A DNA stretch of 64,000 nt from Pseudomonadota bacterium (GCA_027624955.1 JAQBTG010000002.1:88694-152693); one strand, 5' to 3'; shown: positions 9,811 to 17,960, numbered from the stretch's first letter. Notes: generated by a model not told the origin, from the letters alone. Program-made: numbers and translations.

Positions 9811-10566
9811 TCAATAGCCGTAAAGGTCGACCATACGCAGGACCAAGTGGACGGAATCTATTTCGGCCACAAGAAAGCGGATTTTCTTGGGCGGGTTGAA
9901 CTGCTCGGCCACTATTTCCTCGCTGTCGCGCTTCAGCAAGCGTTTGATAAAGGCGCAATATTCGCCGTCGCGGTTGCGCTGGACGATGACGACATCGTCA
10001 CCGATACGCGCCGGGCGGCGCGGCGAGACGAAGATCAATTCACCAGGTTCGTAGCGCGGCGACATGGAATCGCCCTCAATAAAAAGCCCATAGGTGCCTT
10101 GCGCGGTGGCGAGGCGCGGCGGGCAGCGCACATAATCAATATCGTCGCCGGTTAGCACGAAGGCGCCTTTCAGGCCGCCCTGCGCGGTGCCGCGAACGGG
10201 AATACGCGGCGCTGACGGCGAAACCAGCTCCTGCGCGCTATATTCGCGCGCGGCGGGCAGGGCCAGACCGGACGGTTTTAAGCCGGCGGCCGGCGCAGCG
10301 GTGGTGGGAAAATTTATCTCCGCGCCGATGAGTTCCGCGGCCACTAGCTCGGACGGCGCAGGTGAGCCAGAGAGCTGAGCAATGGCGCCGAGCACTTTAT
10401 GCAGGGTGCGGGTATTGAGCCCACGGCCCGCGGTATCGCGATAGGCCCGCAAGGTCCCCTCTGAAATTCCGCCTGCGCGGGCCACCGCACTAACCGTCAG
10501 GCCGCGCGCCGCCAGGGCATCAAACAGCGCCCGGCTGGCAGGGTTGGCAGGTGTTTCGGCTGTCAT
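9811..10566 (-). CDS. HTH-type transcriptional regulator with S24 (LexA/CI-like) peptidase domain
   Basis: 251 residues. The N-terminal ~65 residues look like a helix-turn-helix (LTVSAVARAGGISEGTLRAYRD). The C-terminal half is an S24 domain with the nucleophile Ser in FIEGDSMSPRYEPGE and the general-base Lys in CAFIKRLLKRD, about 40 residues apart as expected. The linker (IPVRGTAQGGLKGAF) has no obvious Ala-Gly or Cys-Gly self-cleavage bond, so it may sense without autolysis. Operator-like palindromes lie on both sides of the gene, which suggests autoregulation. No phage genes are nearby, so it looks like a chromosomal regulator rather than a prophage repressor. Confidence 0.86.
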   Translation of the reverse strand: MTAETPANPASRALFDALAARGLTVSAVARAGGISEGTLRAYRDTAGRGLNTRTLHKVLGAIAQLSGSPAPSELVAAELIGAEINFPTTAAPAAGLKPSGLALPAAREYSAQELVSPSAPRIPVRGTAQGGLKGAFVLTGDDIDYVRCPPRLATAQGTYGLFIEGDSMSPRYEPGELIFVSPRRPARIGDDVVIVQRNRDGEYCAFIKRLLKRDSEEIVAEQFNPPKKIRFLVAEIDSVHLVLRMVDLYGY

Positions 10567-10598
10567 AGCTGCTCCCCCATGGTCTGTTGGCGCCCCTA

Positions 10599-10621
10599 TT
10601 TCGTACTATAATGCGACGAAA
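10599..10621. promoter_or_regulatory. 23-bp imperfect palindrome upstream of the S24 regulator
   Basis: Arms TTTCGTACTAT and ATGCGACGAAA match at 8 of 11 positions when one is reverse-complemented, around a single central base. It lies 33 bases upstream of the regulator start codon, overlapping TATAAT-like sequence where an autorepressing protein would bind. It shares TCGTACTA with the site behind the gene. Confidence 0.42.
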
Positions 10622-10637
10622 GCGCGCGGCCGCTAAG

Positions 10638-10651
10638 CGCATTATAATGCG
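10638..10651. promoter_or_regulatory. Perfect 14-bp palindrome near the S24 regulator promoter
   Basis: CGCATTATAATGCG is a perfect inverted repeat. TATAATGCG also occurs in the adjacent 23-bp palindrome (10607-10615), so the same half-site may be used twice. It is a plausible second operator of the same regulator. Confidence 0.4.
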
Positions 10652-10883
10652 AAATATACTGCAATATTATTCTAAGAATGATGCCGCTGCAAAGCTCTGC
10701 CAAGGAACATCGATCCGGCGCGCAAGTCTCTGCCGACCGCGCGCTCCTTCCGCCGACCCTGCCTGCCGATGCTGCGCGTGCGAGGCATCGGCAGTGTCGC
10801 GGCGCGGCAGAATTTCATCCCCCGGCGGTCTGGTAGGCGAAGCGGTGCGGCGGCAACCTCGCAGTGCTGCCGCCCGATCAATC

Positions 10884-11810
10884 CTAGCCGTTGAGTTTTT
10901 TGACCTCGGGCAGGACTTCGGCGATCAGGCGTTCGGTCTGGGAGAAGATTTCCGCGTCGCCTTCGCCGATTGGGCTGAGGATGAATTTGGATGCGCCGGC
11001 GGCTATATAATCCTGCAGGCGGGCCATGATGTGTTCCGTGCCGCCGGCTACGATGCGCGGCTCAGGCTCACGCGCTAGGCGGTCGCGGAAGAAGGCCGCA
11101 ACCGCCTGCACTGGGGCGTCGTCCCAGGCGCCGAAACGGTAGGAGAAGGCGGCGCCGTAATGATCGTGATCGATCGTCCGGCCTTCCTTTTCGAGGGCTA
11201 GCTTGATGGCAGAGATGACGGCGCCGACCTCGTCGGCTGTTTCCAGGCCGGCCTGCCAACCAGTGCCGAAGCGGGCGGTGCGGCGGATCGCCGCCTCGCT
11301 GGCGCCGCCAAGCCACATCGGCAGGCGCTTTTGCACCGGCTTGGGCGAAATCACTGCGTTTTTGTAGCGGTAGAATTCACCGTCGAAATCCACCGAATCC
11401 TCGACCCAGAGACGCGCGATGATCTCCAGCGCCTCGTTGCTGCGTCGCCCGCGGCCCGCCGTATCGGCGCCGGTGGCGAGCCAATCGGCGGCGCGAATAT
11501 TGCCGATGCCGAAGCCGGGCAGAAGGCGGCCATTGCTTAGCATGTCGATGGTGGCGCATTGCTTGGCGAGGAGGAGCGGATCACGCAGGCCGACGGAAAC
11601 CACGTTCATGCCGAATTTGAGGCGCTTGGTAGCGCCGGCCAGCGCCGCCATGGCGCTCATGCATTCGAGAAACGGTTTCTCTGAAACCAGACGGTCGGTC
11701 TGCCACACCGAATCCACGCCGCCGTCCTCACACATCGCCACCCAGCGCCAATAGGCGTCCGCCGAGGAAAACGGAAAATCCATAAAGCCCAGTCCGACTG
11801 CGATCGTCAC
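10884..11810 (-). CDS. LLM-class (luciferase-like) flavin-dependent oxidoreductase
   Basis: 308-residue TIM-barrel monooxygenase or F420/FMN-dependent reductase of the bacterial luciferase family. Typical segments: VDSVWQTDRLVSEKPFLECM near residue 32, FGMNVVSVGLRDPLLLAKQ, and IDMLSNGRLLPGFGIGN near residue 90. The start is GTG at 11810 with AAGGAG upstream. The substrate is unknown; the family oxidises diverse organic compounds. It is one of three such genes in the window and stands alone, with a long inverted repeat in its leader (11857-11904). Confidence 0.91.
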   Translation of the reverse strand: MTIAVGLGFMDFPFSSADAYWRWVAMCEDGGVDSVWQTDRLVSEKPFLECMSAMAALAGATKRLKFGMNVVSVGLRDPLLLAKQCATIDMLSNGRLLPGFGIGNIRAADWLATGADTAGRGRRSNEALEIIARLWVEDSVDFDGEFYRYKNAVISPKPVQKRLPMWLGGASEAAIRRTARFGTGWQAGLETADEVGAVISAIKLALEKEGRTIDHDHYGAAFSYRFGAWDDAPVQAVAAFFRDRLAREPEPRIVAGGTEHIMARLQDYIAAGASKFILSPIGEGDAEIFSQTERLIAEVLPEVKKLNG

Positions 11811-11856
11811 CCGATTATCTCCTTGCTATTCGTTGCTGCTGGCCAGAATGACTGAG

Positions 11857-11904
11857 ACTTGCCCGTCGCTCAACGTGCCTCTGTCCGAAGCCGCCCGGGC
11901 AAGT
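11857..11904 (-). promoter_or_regulatory. Leader hairpin candidate upstream of the luciferase-like gene
   Basis: Perfect 9-bp arms ACTTGCCCG and CGGGCAAGT separated by 30 bases, ending about 46 bases before the GTG start. If transcribed with the gene on the minus strand, it would close a stem with internal structure in the 5' leader. I cannot match it to a known riboswitch by eye. Confidence 0.3.
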
Positions 11905-12046
11905 CGCGGGAGGGCGTCCAGATGGGCGCCGCCGAGGGGTTAATATGGGGGACGTCGGGACGCTCGCCATCGCTTCGTAGCGGGCAGCGATGAATCCGAA
12001 ACTTCCTGTATCGCGCCTCCGCAATATAGTGGATAGGCTATGCGCT

Positions 12047-12931
12047 ATGGCAAATGACGCGATGCTTGAGATCGATGCGACTGAGGCCCGGCGTTTTATG
12101 GAGCAGGGTTTTTTGACCGTCGGGCGGTTGATCGATGCGGCGACGGTGGCGCGCCTGCGCACGCGTTTCGACAAATTGTTCGCCGGTGAATTCGAAACCG
12201 GGGTGACGCCGGACGAAGTCAATTGGCAAATCAGCACCGGTGACGAAACACTGACCCGGCAAATCTGCAATGGCTGGCGCGCCGACCGCGCCATCGCCGA
12301 CGTGGTGCTGCGCGAGGATTTCGGCCGCGCGGTGGCAAAATTGGGCGGTTGGCCCGGGGCGCGCATCATGATCGACAATGTGCTGTGGAAATCGCCCGGT
12401 GCGCGGCCGCTGCTGTTTCACCAAGACAGTGCCTATCTCGATTGGTATCGCCCGTCCGATCTTCTGAGCCTCTGGATCGCTCTCGACGACACCACGGCCG
12501 AGGGCGGCACGCTGGAATTCGCGCCTGGCTCGCAGCGCTGGCGGCACACCGAGCCGGGGGGTGACTTCCACGGGCCCGAGGATTATCGCCGAAATCTTCG
12601 CCACGCCGCCAAGGCGGAAGGGGTGGCGGATATCGAAGCGGATATCGCTTATGTCGAAGTGCCGGCGGGCGGTGGCTCGTTTCATCATGGTTGGGTCTGG
12701 CATGGCTCGGGCTACAACCGGACGAACAAACCGCGACGCGCCCTAGTGCTCCATGCCATGCGCTCGGACGCAGAGTTCAATCCGGCGCGTCTCACCTCGG
12801 GCACCGGCGCGATTTACGGCCGCTACAAGCGCCTTGGCGACAATGCCATGGACGAGAATTATTTTCCGATAACCTGGCATGAGGACGGCTACCGCACACC
12901 GGGCATCGAGAAATATTTGGCTGGAACGTAG
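12047..12931 (+). CDS. Phytanoyl-CoA dioxygenase (PhyH) family protein
   Basis: Fe(II)/2-oxoglutarate-dependent oxygenase of about 294 residues. The iron-binding His-x-Asp is in LLFHQDSAYLDW, the distal His in HHGWVWHGSGYN, and the 2OG-binding Arg probably in NKPRRALVLH. I start at MANDAMLEIDATEARRF because the family usually opens with a short 'F-x-x-x-G-F' segment and the upstream residues look non-coding; ATGs at 11990 and 12062 are alternatives, and none has a strong Shine-Dalgarno. The substrate is unknown. The next gene begins 47 bases downstream. Confidence 0.86.
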   Translation: MANDAMLEIDATEARRFMEQGFLTVGRLIDAATVARLRTRFDKLFAGEFETGVTPDEVNWQISTGDETLTRQICNGWRADRAIADVVLREDFGRAVAKLGGWPGARIMIDNVLWKSPGARPLLFHQDSAYLDWYRPSDLLSLWIALDDTTAEGGTLEFAPGSQRWRHTEPGGDFHGPEDYRRNLRHAAKAEGVADIEADIAYVEVPAGGGSFHHGWVWHGSGYNRTNKPRRALVLHAMRSDAEFNPARLTSGTGAIYGRYKRLGDNAMDENYFPITWHEDGYRTPGIEKYLAGT

Positions 12932-12978
12932 CGCCGCCACCATAATCATTTGCGCGCAACACCGAAGGGGTGAAAGCC

Positions 12979-13713
12979 ATGCCAATTGCCAATGGACAGT
13001 CCGGAACCCGGATCGATGAGATCGCTGAAGGTATTCACCGCATCTCGACGCCGGTCTTGCCGGGTGACGCGTTTCCACCCGGTTTTACGTTCAATCAATT
13101 TCTTATTGTCGATGACGAGCCGCTGCTGTTCCACACCGGTTTGCGCGGGATGTTTCCGCTGCTGCGCCAGGCGATCGAGCTTGTCATGCCGATTGAAAAA
13201 TTGCGCCATGTCAGCTTTGGCCATGTCGAGGCGGATGAGTGCGGCGCGCTGAACGAGATCCTGGCGGTGGCGCCGGCGGCAGCGCCGCTGTGCGGTGATA
13301 TTGCCGCCATGACGTCGATCGGCGATATGGCGGACCGCCCGCCGCGCGTTCTGGGAGACGGCGAATCCCTTTCGCTTGGCCGCCACGCCGTCACTTGGCT
13401 GGCGACGCCACATCTGCCGCATGCCTGGGAGTGCGGATATTTGTTTGAGAGCATGACGTCTACCCTGCTGTGTGGCGATTTGTTCACGCGATTTGGTGCC
13501 GATCATCCGCCGGTCACCGAAGACGATATTCTCGAAGCCAGCGAACAGGCGCGCGCTGGCATGGATTATTACGCCCATGCGCCGAACAGCGGCGAGATGC
13601 TGGAAAAACTGGCGGCGACGGAGCCGGCCGTTCTCGCCTGCATGCATGGCAGTGCGTATCGCGGCGATGGTGCGGCAATGCTGCGCGCCCTGGCGGCGCG
13701 GCTGGCGGCTTGA
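12979..13713 (+). CDS. Metallo-beta-lactamase-fold di-iron protein (oxygen-binding ODP-like)
   Basis: 244 residues. Instead of the hydrolase motif HxHxDH it has His-Val-Glu-Ala-Asp-Glu (GHVEADECG), the ligand pattern of flavodiiron proteins and oxygen-binding di-iron proteins. Further expected ligands are His in TPHLPHAWE, Asp in LLCGDLF and His in CMHGSAYRG. A role in O2 or redox sensing or handling is inferred from the family. No flavodoxin domain is fused. The ATG at 12979 is preferred over an in-frame GTG at 12970 because AAGGGG ends 8 bases before it. The next gene follows after 28 bases. Confidence 0.84.
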   Translation: MPIANGQSGTRIDEIAEGIHRISTPVLPGDAFPPGFTFNQFLIVDDEPLLFHTGLRGMFPLLRQAIELVMPIEKLRHVSFGHVEADECGALNEILAVAPAAAPLCGDIAAMTSIGDMADRPPRVLGDGESLSLGRHAVTWLATPHLPHAWECGYLFESMTSTLLCGDLFTRFGADHPPVTEDDILEASEQARAGMDYYAHAPNSGEMLEKLAATEPAVLACMHGSAYRGDGAAMLRALAARLAA

Positions 13714-13741
13714 GGCTTCGACTATCGGCAAAGACACGGCG

Positions 13742-14542
13742 ATGACCAGCGCCAGTTTTCCGATGTACGACTTCCCCGAAGTCGCCGGCGCGCTGGATGC
13801 GCTATGGGCCGCCCTGTCGCGGGCATTGGCCGACTGCGATGATGTGCCGAGCGGCTTGCTGCGTGGCGAAGAACTGGATGCGCTATGGCGCGACGAAGCG
13901 CTCTTCATCAGCCAGTGCTGCGGCTATGATCTGGTCAGCCGCTACGCCGGAATCTTGCGCCCCTTGGTGACGCCGCGCTATACGGCGCCGGGTTGCCAGG
14001 GCAGCGAATATTGCAGCCAGATCGTGGTTGGGGCGAATTCTGCCATCGCTGAATTATCTGATGCGCGGGGCAGGGTTTGCGCCGTCAACGGGTTCGAATC
14101 TCATTCCGGCATGAATGCGCTGAGGGCTTTGGTCGCGCCACTTCACCAGGGCGGTCGGTTTTTTTCCCGCGTGATGCAATGCGGCAGCCACACCGATAGC
14201 CTTGCCGCCGTGGCAAAAGGAGATGCGGATATCTGCGCGATCGATAGCGTCAGCCATGCTTTGCTGGCGCGCCACCGGCCAGCGGCGCTGGCTGACACCC
14301 GCATTCTCTGCCAGACCGCCTCGGCGCCGGCCATTCCGTTTGTCACCCGTGTCGATCGCGGCGAAAATTTCGCGGCACGTCTGCAAACTGCGCTACTGCA
14401 AGTACTCAGCGATCCACAGCTGGAGGATGCGTGTCGCGACTTACTCATCGCCGGCGGCGAAATTCTGCCCATCACGGCCTATGCGCGGATTAGAGAATTC
14501 GAAACCGAAGCGGCATCGAGCGGCTACCCAGAACTGCGCTAA
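13742..14542 (+). CDS. PhnD-like phosphate/phosphonate ABC-type substrate-binding protein, no signal peptide
   Basis: 266 residues resembling periplasmic binding proteins of the PhnD/phosphite type: VNGFESHSGMNALRAL in the middle, GGRFFSRVMQCGSHTDSLAAVAKGDADICAIDSV (the usual 'S-x-x-S-x-x-A-V-x-x-G-x-A-D' stretch), and a C-terminal lobe. The N-terminus (MTSASFPMYDFPEV) has no hydrophobic signal, so the protein would stay in the cytoplasm unless the start is wrong. No ABC permease or ATPase is beside it. It follows the ODP-like gene closely. A cytoplasmic ligand-sensing role is possible but unproven. Confidence 0.77.
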   Translation: MTSASFPMYDFPEVAGALDALWAALSRALADCDDVPSGLLRGEELDALWRDEALFISQCCGYDLVSRYAGILRPLVTPRYTAPGCQGSEYCSQIVVGANSAIAELSDARGRVCAVNGFESHSGMNALRALVAPLHQGGRFFSRVMQCGSHTDSLAAVAKGDADICAIDSVSHALLARHRPAALADTRILCQTASAPAIPFVTRVDRGENFAARLQTALLQVLSDPQLEDACRDLLIAGGEILPITAYARIREFETEAASSGYPELR

Positions 14543-14564
14543 AGCGGGCGGCCACGACCGTGGG

Positions 14565-15338
14565 TTATTCTTCCCATTCCATGTTGCCGCAGACGCCTAT
14601 GGCTTGGCCGGACACGTTGCGCGCCGCATCGCTGGCAAGAAACACCGCCATGTCGGCGACCTCTTCGGGTTCGATCCAGCTGCGTGTTGAGACGTAACTG
14701 AAATAGCGCGCTTCGGCCTCGGCATAGTCCTGGCCACGCTCCACTGCGAGCCGCTCCACCAAACGTCGACCGCGCGGATTGTTGATCATGCCCGGCAGGA
14801 TGGAATTGCAGCGGATCTTGTCGGGCCCAAGCTCGCGGGCGAGGTTACTGCTGAGGCCCTCGACCGCCCATTTACTGGCGACGTAGGGCGTCCGCAAGGG
14901 CAAGCCGGTGCGGGTCGAGGCGGTGGACACATTGATGATGGCGCCGCCGCCGGCCGCGCGCAGTAACGGCACGGCGCGCTTGATGCAATAAAACATGCCG
15001 TCGACATTCACCGCGAAGGCGCGGCGCCACTGTGCGTCGGTGACCTCTTCGATCGGCGCGCGCGGATCGCCGATGCCGACATTGTTGACCAGCACATCAA
15101 GCCCACCGAGATGGGCGGCGGCATCTTCGAACAGTTGCGCCACCTGATCGGACACGCCGACATCGGCCAGGCTGCCATGCAGGCCGGGATTGTCAGCGAG
15201 CACGCTTTGCAGCGATTCGTCGGTCACACAGCAGACATGCACCTTGGCACCGGCGGCGAGGAAACGCTCAGCCGTGGCGCGCCCGATGCCGCGCCCGCCG
15301 CCAGTAATGATCGCCCGTTTGCCGCGCAATGAATCCAT
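14565..15338 (-). CDS. SDR-family oxidoreductase
   Basis: Classical short-chain dehydrogenase/reductase, 257 residues. NAD(P) motif ITGGGRGIGRAT near residue 10, VNNVGIG near residue 88, catalytic Ser in INVSTAS near residue 138 and Tyr-x-x-x-Lys in YVASKWAVEG near residue 152. The C-terminus reads FLASDAARNVSGQAIGVCGNMEWEE, close to the 'G-G' end of FabG-like enzymes. The substrate is not predictable. It is convergent with the PhnD-like gene. Confidence 0.93.
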   Translation of the reverse strand: MDSLRGKRAIITGGGRGIGRATAERFLAAGAKVHVCCVTDESLQSVLADNPGLHGSLADVGVSDQVAQLFEDAAAHLGGLDVLVNNVGIGDPRAPIEEVTDAQWRRAFAVNVDGMFYCIKRAVPLLRAAGGGAIINVSTASTRTGLPLRTPYVASKWAVEGLSSNLARELGPDKIRCNSILPGMINNPRGRRLVERLAVERGQDYAEAEARYFSYVSTRSWIEPEEVADMAVFLASDAARNVSGQAIGVCGNMEWEE

Positions 15339-15351
15339 GGTTTTTACCTTT

Positions 15352-15377
15352 GTCTAAAGCGTGAGTCTAAAGCGTGA
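15352..15377. repeat. 13-bp perfect tandem duplication at the end of the GNAT gene
   Basis: GTCTAAAGCGTGA occurs twice with no gap (15352-15364 and 15365-15377). The second copy contains the GNAT stop codon, so the duplicated piece copies the last codons and stop. It is probably a replication-slippage product. Confidence 0.8.
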
Positions 15378-15816
15378 GCATGAGGCGCGGAAGCGCCCGG
15401 CCGGGGATCGCAGTCGATGGCGCCGTGCCGGCATCGACCGCGCCCATGCGGCGATAGAAATCGGCGGCGGCGGGGTCGGATTCAATACTCAGGCTGGTGG
15501 CGCCGGCGACGCGCGCCGCTGCCGCGGCCCAGTCGAACAGCACCCGGCCGACGCCGCGACGTATGTGACAGGGCTCGACGAAGAGTTTTGCAAGCTCGGC
15601 GCCTGCCGACCGCACTACGAGCTGCACCATTCCAACGGTGGCGCCGGCGTCCTCGGCGATTTGCACCAGGCTGCTCCGAAGGTCATCGGGGCCGAGCGTA
15701 AGTTCGGTCCGGCACGCAGCCATGAAATCTGCGTCATAGCCCCACAGCGCTTTGGAGCGCATGCAGAGCGCGCTTAGGTCACTCAGTTCGCCGGTGCGGG
15801 CTTGGCGCAAGTTCAT
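15367..15816 (-). CDS. GNAT-family N-acetyltransferase
   Basis: 149 residues. The acetyl-CoA motif A is RRGVGRVLFDWAAAAAR near residue 90, followed by the typical C-terminal DPAAADFYRRMGAVDAG. The start is placed at 15816 (MNLRQARTGELSDL), where the family N-terminus begins; the frame is open 64 codons further upstream, but that stretch includes a probable remnant of another gene in a different frame and has no GNAT similarity. The acceptor substrate is unknown. Confidence 0.86.
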   Translation of the reverse strand: MNLRQARTGELSDLSALCMRSKALWGYDADFMAACRTELTLGPDDLRSSLVQIAEDAGATVGMVQLVVRSAGAELAKLFVEPCHIRRGVGRVLFDWAAAAARVAGATSLSIESDPAAADFYRRMGAVDAGTAPSTAIPGRALPRLMLTL

Positions 15817-15872
15817 CCTTGGAGATCCAGCATACTGGGCAACGAGTCCATAGTTTCGGCCCCTGTCGAATG

Positions 15873-15942
15873 TTTGAGAATGAGGCGCGGAAGCGCTCGT
15901 CCAAACGGTTTTGCACCTGCGCTGCGGCGAAGATAAATGCTT
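15873..15942 (-). pseudogene. Probable remnant of a second GNAT gene 3' end
   Basis: The minus strand, one frame off from the neighbouring frame, reads SIYLRRSAGAKPFGRALPRL. This resembles the last residues of the intact GNAT gene (FYRRMGA...PGRALPRLML) with a gap. Seventeen bases (ATGAGGCGCGGAAGCGC) are identical at 15380-15396 and 15880-15896, exactly 500 bases apart. I infer a decayed tandem paralogue; a short chance repeat is the alternative. Confidence 0.33.
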
Positions 15943-16019
15943 GGCTTGCGGGCGGCAATGCGTGGACGATAGATTAGACTCAGCACCCAGCCAAAATTTT
16001 TGAATCAAGGAAGCGCTTC

Positions 16020-16712
16020 ATGAGCGACGTAGAAATTTTCAGCGCCGAGGTTTGCCCGTTTGCCCAACGCACGCGCATGATTCTAATCGAGAAGGATGTG
16101 GCCTTTACGCTGCGCGAAGTCGATCTTAACGACAAGCCGGATTGGTTCCTGGAAATCTCACCCTATTCAAAAGTGCCGGTGATCCGCCATCAGGGCCGGG
16201 TGGTCTATGAATCGGCAATCATCAATGAATATCTCGACGAAACCTTTCCGACCCCGGCGATGATGCCGGCGGCGCCCGGCGCGCGGGCGACGGCGCGCAT
16301 CTGGATCGATTTCATGAACATGAAACTGCTGCCTTGCTTCTACCGTTTGTTGATGGCGCAGGAGCAGGAAAAGCGGGCGCAAGAGGCGGCAACCCTGACC
16401 GCGTATTTCCGCCTGATGGAAGCGGCGATCGCTGCCGAGAGCGCCGGCCCTTATTGGTTTGGCGGTCAGCTGACACTGGTCGATCTGGCGCTCTATCCTT
16501 GGTTCGAGCGCCTGCCGGCCTTGGAACATTACCGCGGCACCATGCTCCCCGCAGATTGCACCCGCCTCAAATGCTGGTTCGATGCGATGGAGCAAACCAA
16601 AGGCGCGCGCGAGACGACCAACGGCGCCGAGTATCACATCCAAGCCTACGTCAAATACGCCGACAACAGCGCCGACACGATCAGCGCCCGCGAATTCCGC
16701 GCCACGGCGTGA
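16020..16712 (+). CDS. Glutathione S-transferase family protein
   Basis: 230 residues, cytoplasmic. N-terminal thioredoxin-fold domain with VCPFAQRTRMIL near residue 11 (a Cys at the position used by omega/beta-like GSTs), SPYSKVPVI with the cis-Pro, and YESAIINEYLDE for glutathione binding near residue 65. An all-helical C-terminal domain follows (LTLVDLALYPWFERL). The start ATG has AAGGAAG upstream. The substrate is unknown; detoxification or dehalogenation-type reactions are usual for the family. Confidence 0.92.
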   Translation: MSDVEIFSAEVCPFAQRTRMILIEKDVAFTLREVDLNDKPDWFLEISPYSKVPVIRHQGRVVYESAIINEYLDETFPTPAMMPAAPGARATARIWIDFMNMKLLPCFYRLLMAQEQEKRAQEAATLTAYFRLMEAAIAAESAGPYWFGGQLTLVDLALYPWFERLPALEHYRGTMLPADCTRLKCWFDAMEQTKGARETTNGAEYHIQAYVKYADNSADTISAREFRATA

Positions 16713-16760
16713 CGCTGTCGTTGGCCTGATGTTAAGCGCAAGCATGCAAAAATTGTTGCC

Positions 16761-17960
16761 ATGCGGCTCTACTTAATTCAGCACCATCTGGTCAACAAAC
16801 TGGGCCACGCTTACAACGAGATACTGGCGTGGCAACGTGTCCTGCCGCAACTCGGCTGTGAAGCGACGGTGTTCATCAATCAACACGCGGATGCCGACGT
16901 CATTGCCGACACCGGCGGCGTGCCGGTGTTCCCGTTCCGCTCTGGGCAGGTGTTGAGCGATGACCCGGTCATCTCACACTTGCAGAGCTTTACAGTCCTA
17001 GGGCGCGTATTTGCCGAGACGCTTCGAGATGCTCTGCCAGATGTGCGGGTAGACGAAGCCGTCATTGTGCCCTTTAGCACCGACATTGAGGTTCACGGCG
17101 TGGCACTTTGGCTAGCAGGACTCGCGGCAACTCATCGGCCGAAAGTCACGTTCATCTTTCACAATCCTGATTTCGCGTGGCGCCTGGACGAAGCGAGCAG
17201 CAAGCTACGCGGCAATATTTCGTTTCACCGCTTCGCTGCACATCAGTTGAAGCAGCTGTTGCCAGCAGATCGAATGAATTTTTACGCCACGAATAAAAAA
17301 TTGGCGAAACTCTTGACTGAAGTGATGCAGGTGCCGTTCGCCGAATGCTCTTTGCCAACGGATCAATTCGAAGAGCCGGGTGGCGCGCTTGACGGCGAAA
17401 CTATTGAACCTATCCATGTCGGTGTGATGGGCCATCTGCGTCCGGAAACCGGAAGTCATATCGTTGCCGGCGTGCTGGAAAATTTTTGCCGCGCACGCCC
17501 CGGCAAGCGCATCTTTATTCAGGGTTCCCAGCCGCAGATCGATCAAATATCGGCTCGCCTTGACGCAGTCACGGGGGCCGAATGCATCTATTGGCCGGGC
17601 GCCTTGTCGCGCCAAGATTATTTTCGCCGCCTGCAAAGCGTTGAAATTAGACTGCTCCCTTATATGTGCGAGCGTTATGATTTTCGCACATCTGCATGCT
17701 TTGCCGAGGCCGTATCGCTTGGCTTGGTTTGCGTTGCGCCGGCACGAAGCTGGATGGCGCGGCAGTTAAAGGCGGGCTGGGGTGCCGGTGTCCTATTCGA
17801 TGAATTCACGCCGGAAAATATTGGCGCTGCACTGGTTCGAGCCAGTGATGCGCTGCCCGAACTCAGAATCAAGGCGAAGCTGGGCAAAATGGACTGGCGG
17901 CAGAAAAATTCGGCCACCGCGCTGGTTGAGCAAGTGATCGACGGATTAAGACGCGCGTGA
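16761..17960 (+). CDS. Glycosyltransferase-like protein (GT-B fold)
   Basis: 399 residues, probably cytoplasmic and membrane-associated. The N-terminal half (RLYLIQHHLVNKLGHAYNE) has no strong signature, but the C-terminal half reads like a GT-B nucleotide-sugar domain: HVGVMGHLRPETGSHI, IFIQGSQPQIDQI, then IRLLPYMCERYDFRTSACFAEAVSLGLVCVAP, in the place of the usual E-x7-E region. Its stop overlaps the next start (GTGA), so the two transferases are coupled. It is AT-richer and uses rarer codons than the flanking genes, which may point to horizontal transfer of the 16.8-22.2 kb block. Confidence 0.72.
   Translation: MRLYLIQHHLVNKLGHAYNEILAWQRVLPQLGCEATVFINQHADADVIADTGGVPVFPFRSGQVLSDDPVISHLQSFTVLGRVFAETLRDALPDVRVDEAVIVPFSTDIEVHGVALWLAGLAATHRPKVTFIFHNPDFAWRLDEASSKLRGNISFHRFAAHQLKQLLPADRMNFYATNKKLAKLLTEVMQVPFAECSLPTDQFEEPGGALDGETIEPIHVGVMGHLRPETGSHIVAGVLENFCRARPGKRIFIQGSQPQIDQISARLDAVTGAECIYWPGALSRQDYFRRLQSVEIRLLPYMCERYDFRTSACFAEAVSLGLVCVAPARSWMARQLKAGWGAGVLFDEFTPENIGAALVRASDALPELRIKAKLGKMDWRQKNSATALVEQVIDGLRRA

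Larger units (their letters stand above)
10567..10883. other. Gene-free stretch upstream of the S24 regulator
   Basis: About 317 bases with no convincing gene. The first ~85 bases are AT-richer than their surroundings and hold the two palindromes listed separately plus TATAAT-like words; they are likely the regulator's promoter. The rest (10690-10883) shows only open frames with arginine- and alanine-rich translations and no ribosome-binding site, which I take as non-coding. Confidence 0.4.

Noticed and set aside
9811-10566. Prophage CI repressor
   Set aside because: The S24 domain is shared with phage repressors, but no phage genes, integrase or attachment repeats are seen within tens of kilobases.
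10587-11078. Plus-strand frame beside the S24 regulator
   Set aside because: Overlaps operator-like palindromes and the luciferase-like gene; translation is Arg/Ala/Ser-rich without domain signs.
12946-13908. 320-codon minus-strand frame across the ODP-like and PhnD-like genes
   Set aside because: It spans two recognised genes and the gap between them; composition typical of antisense frames.
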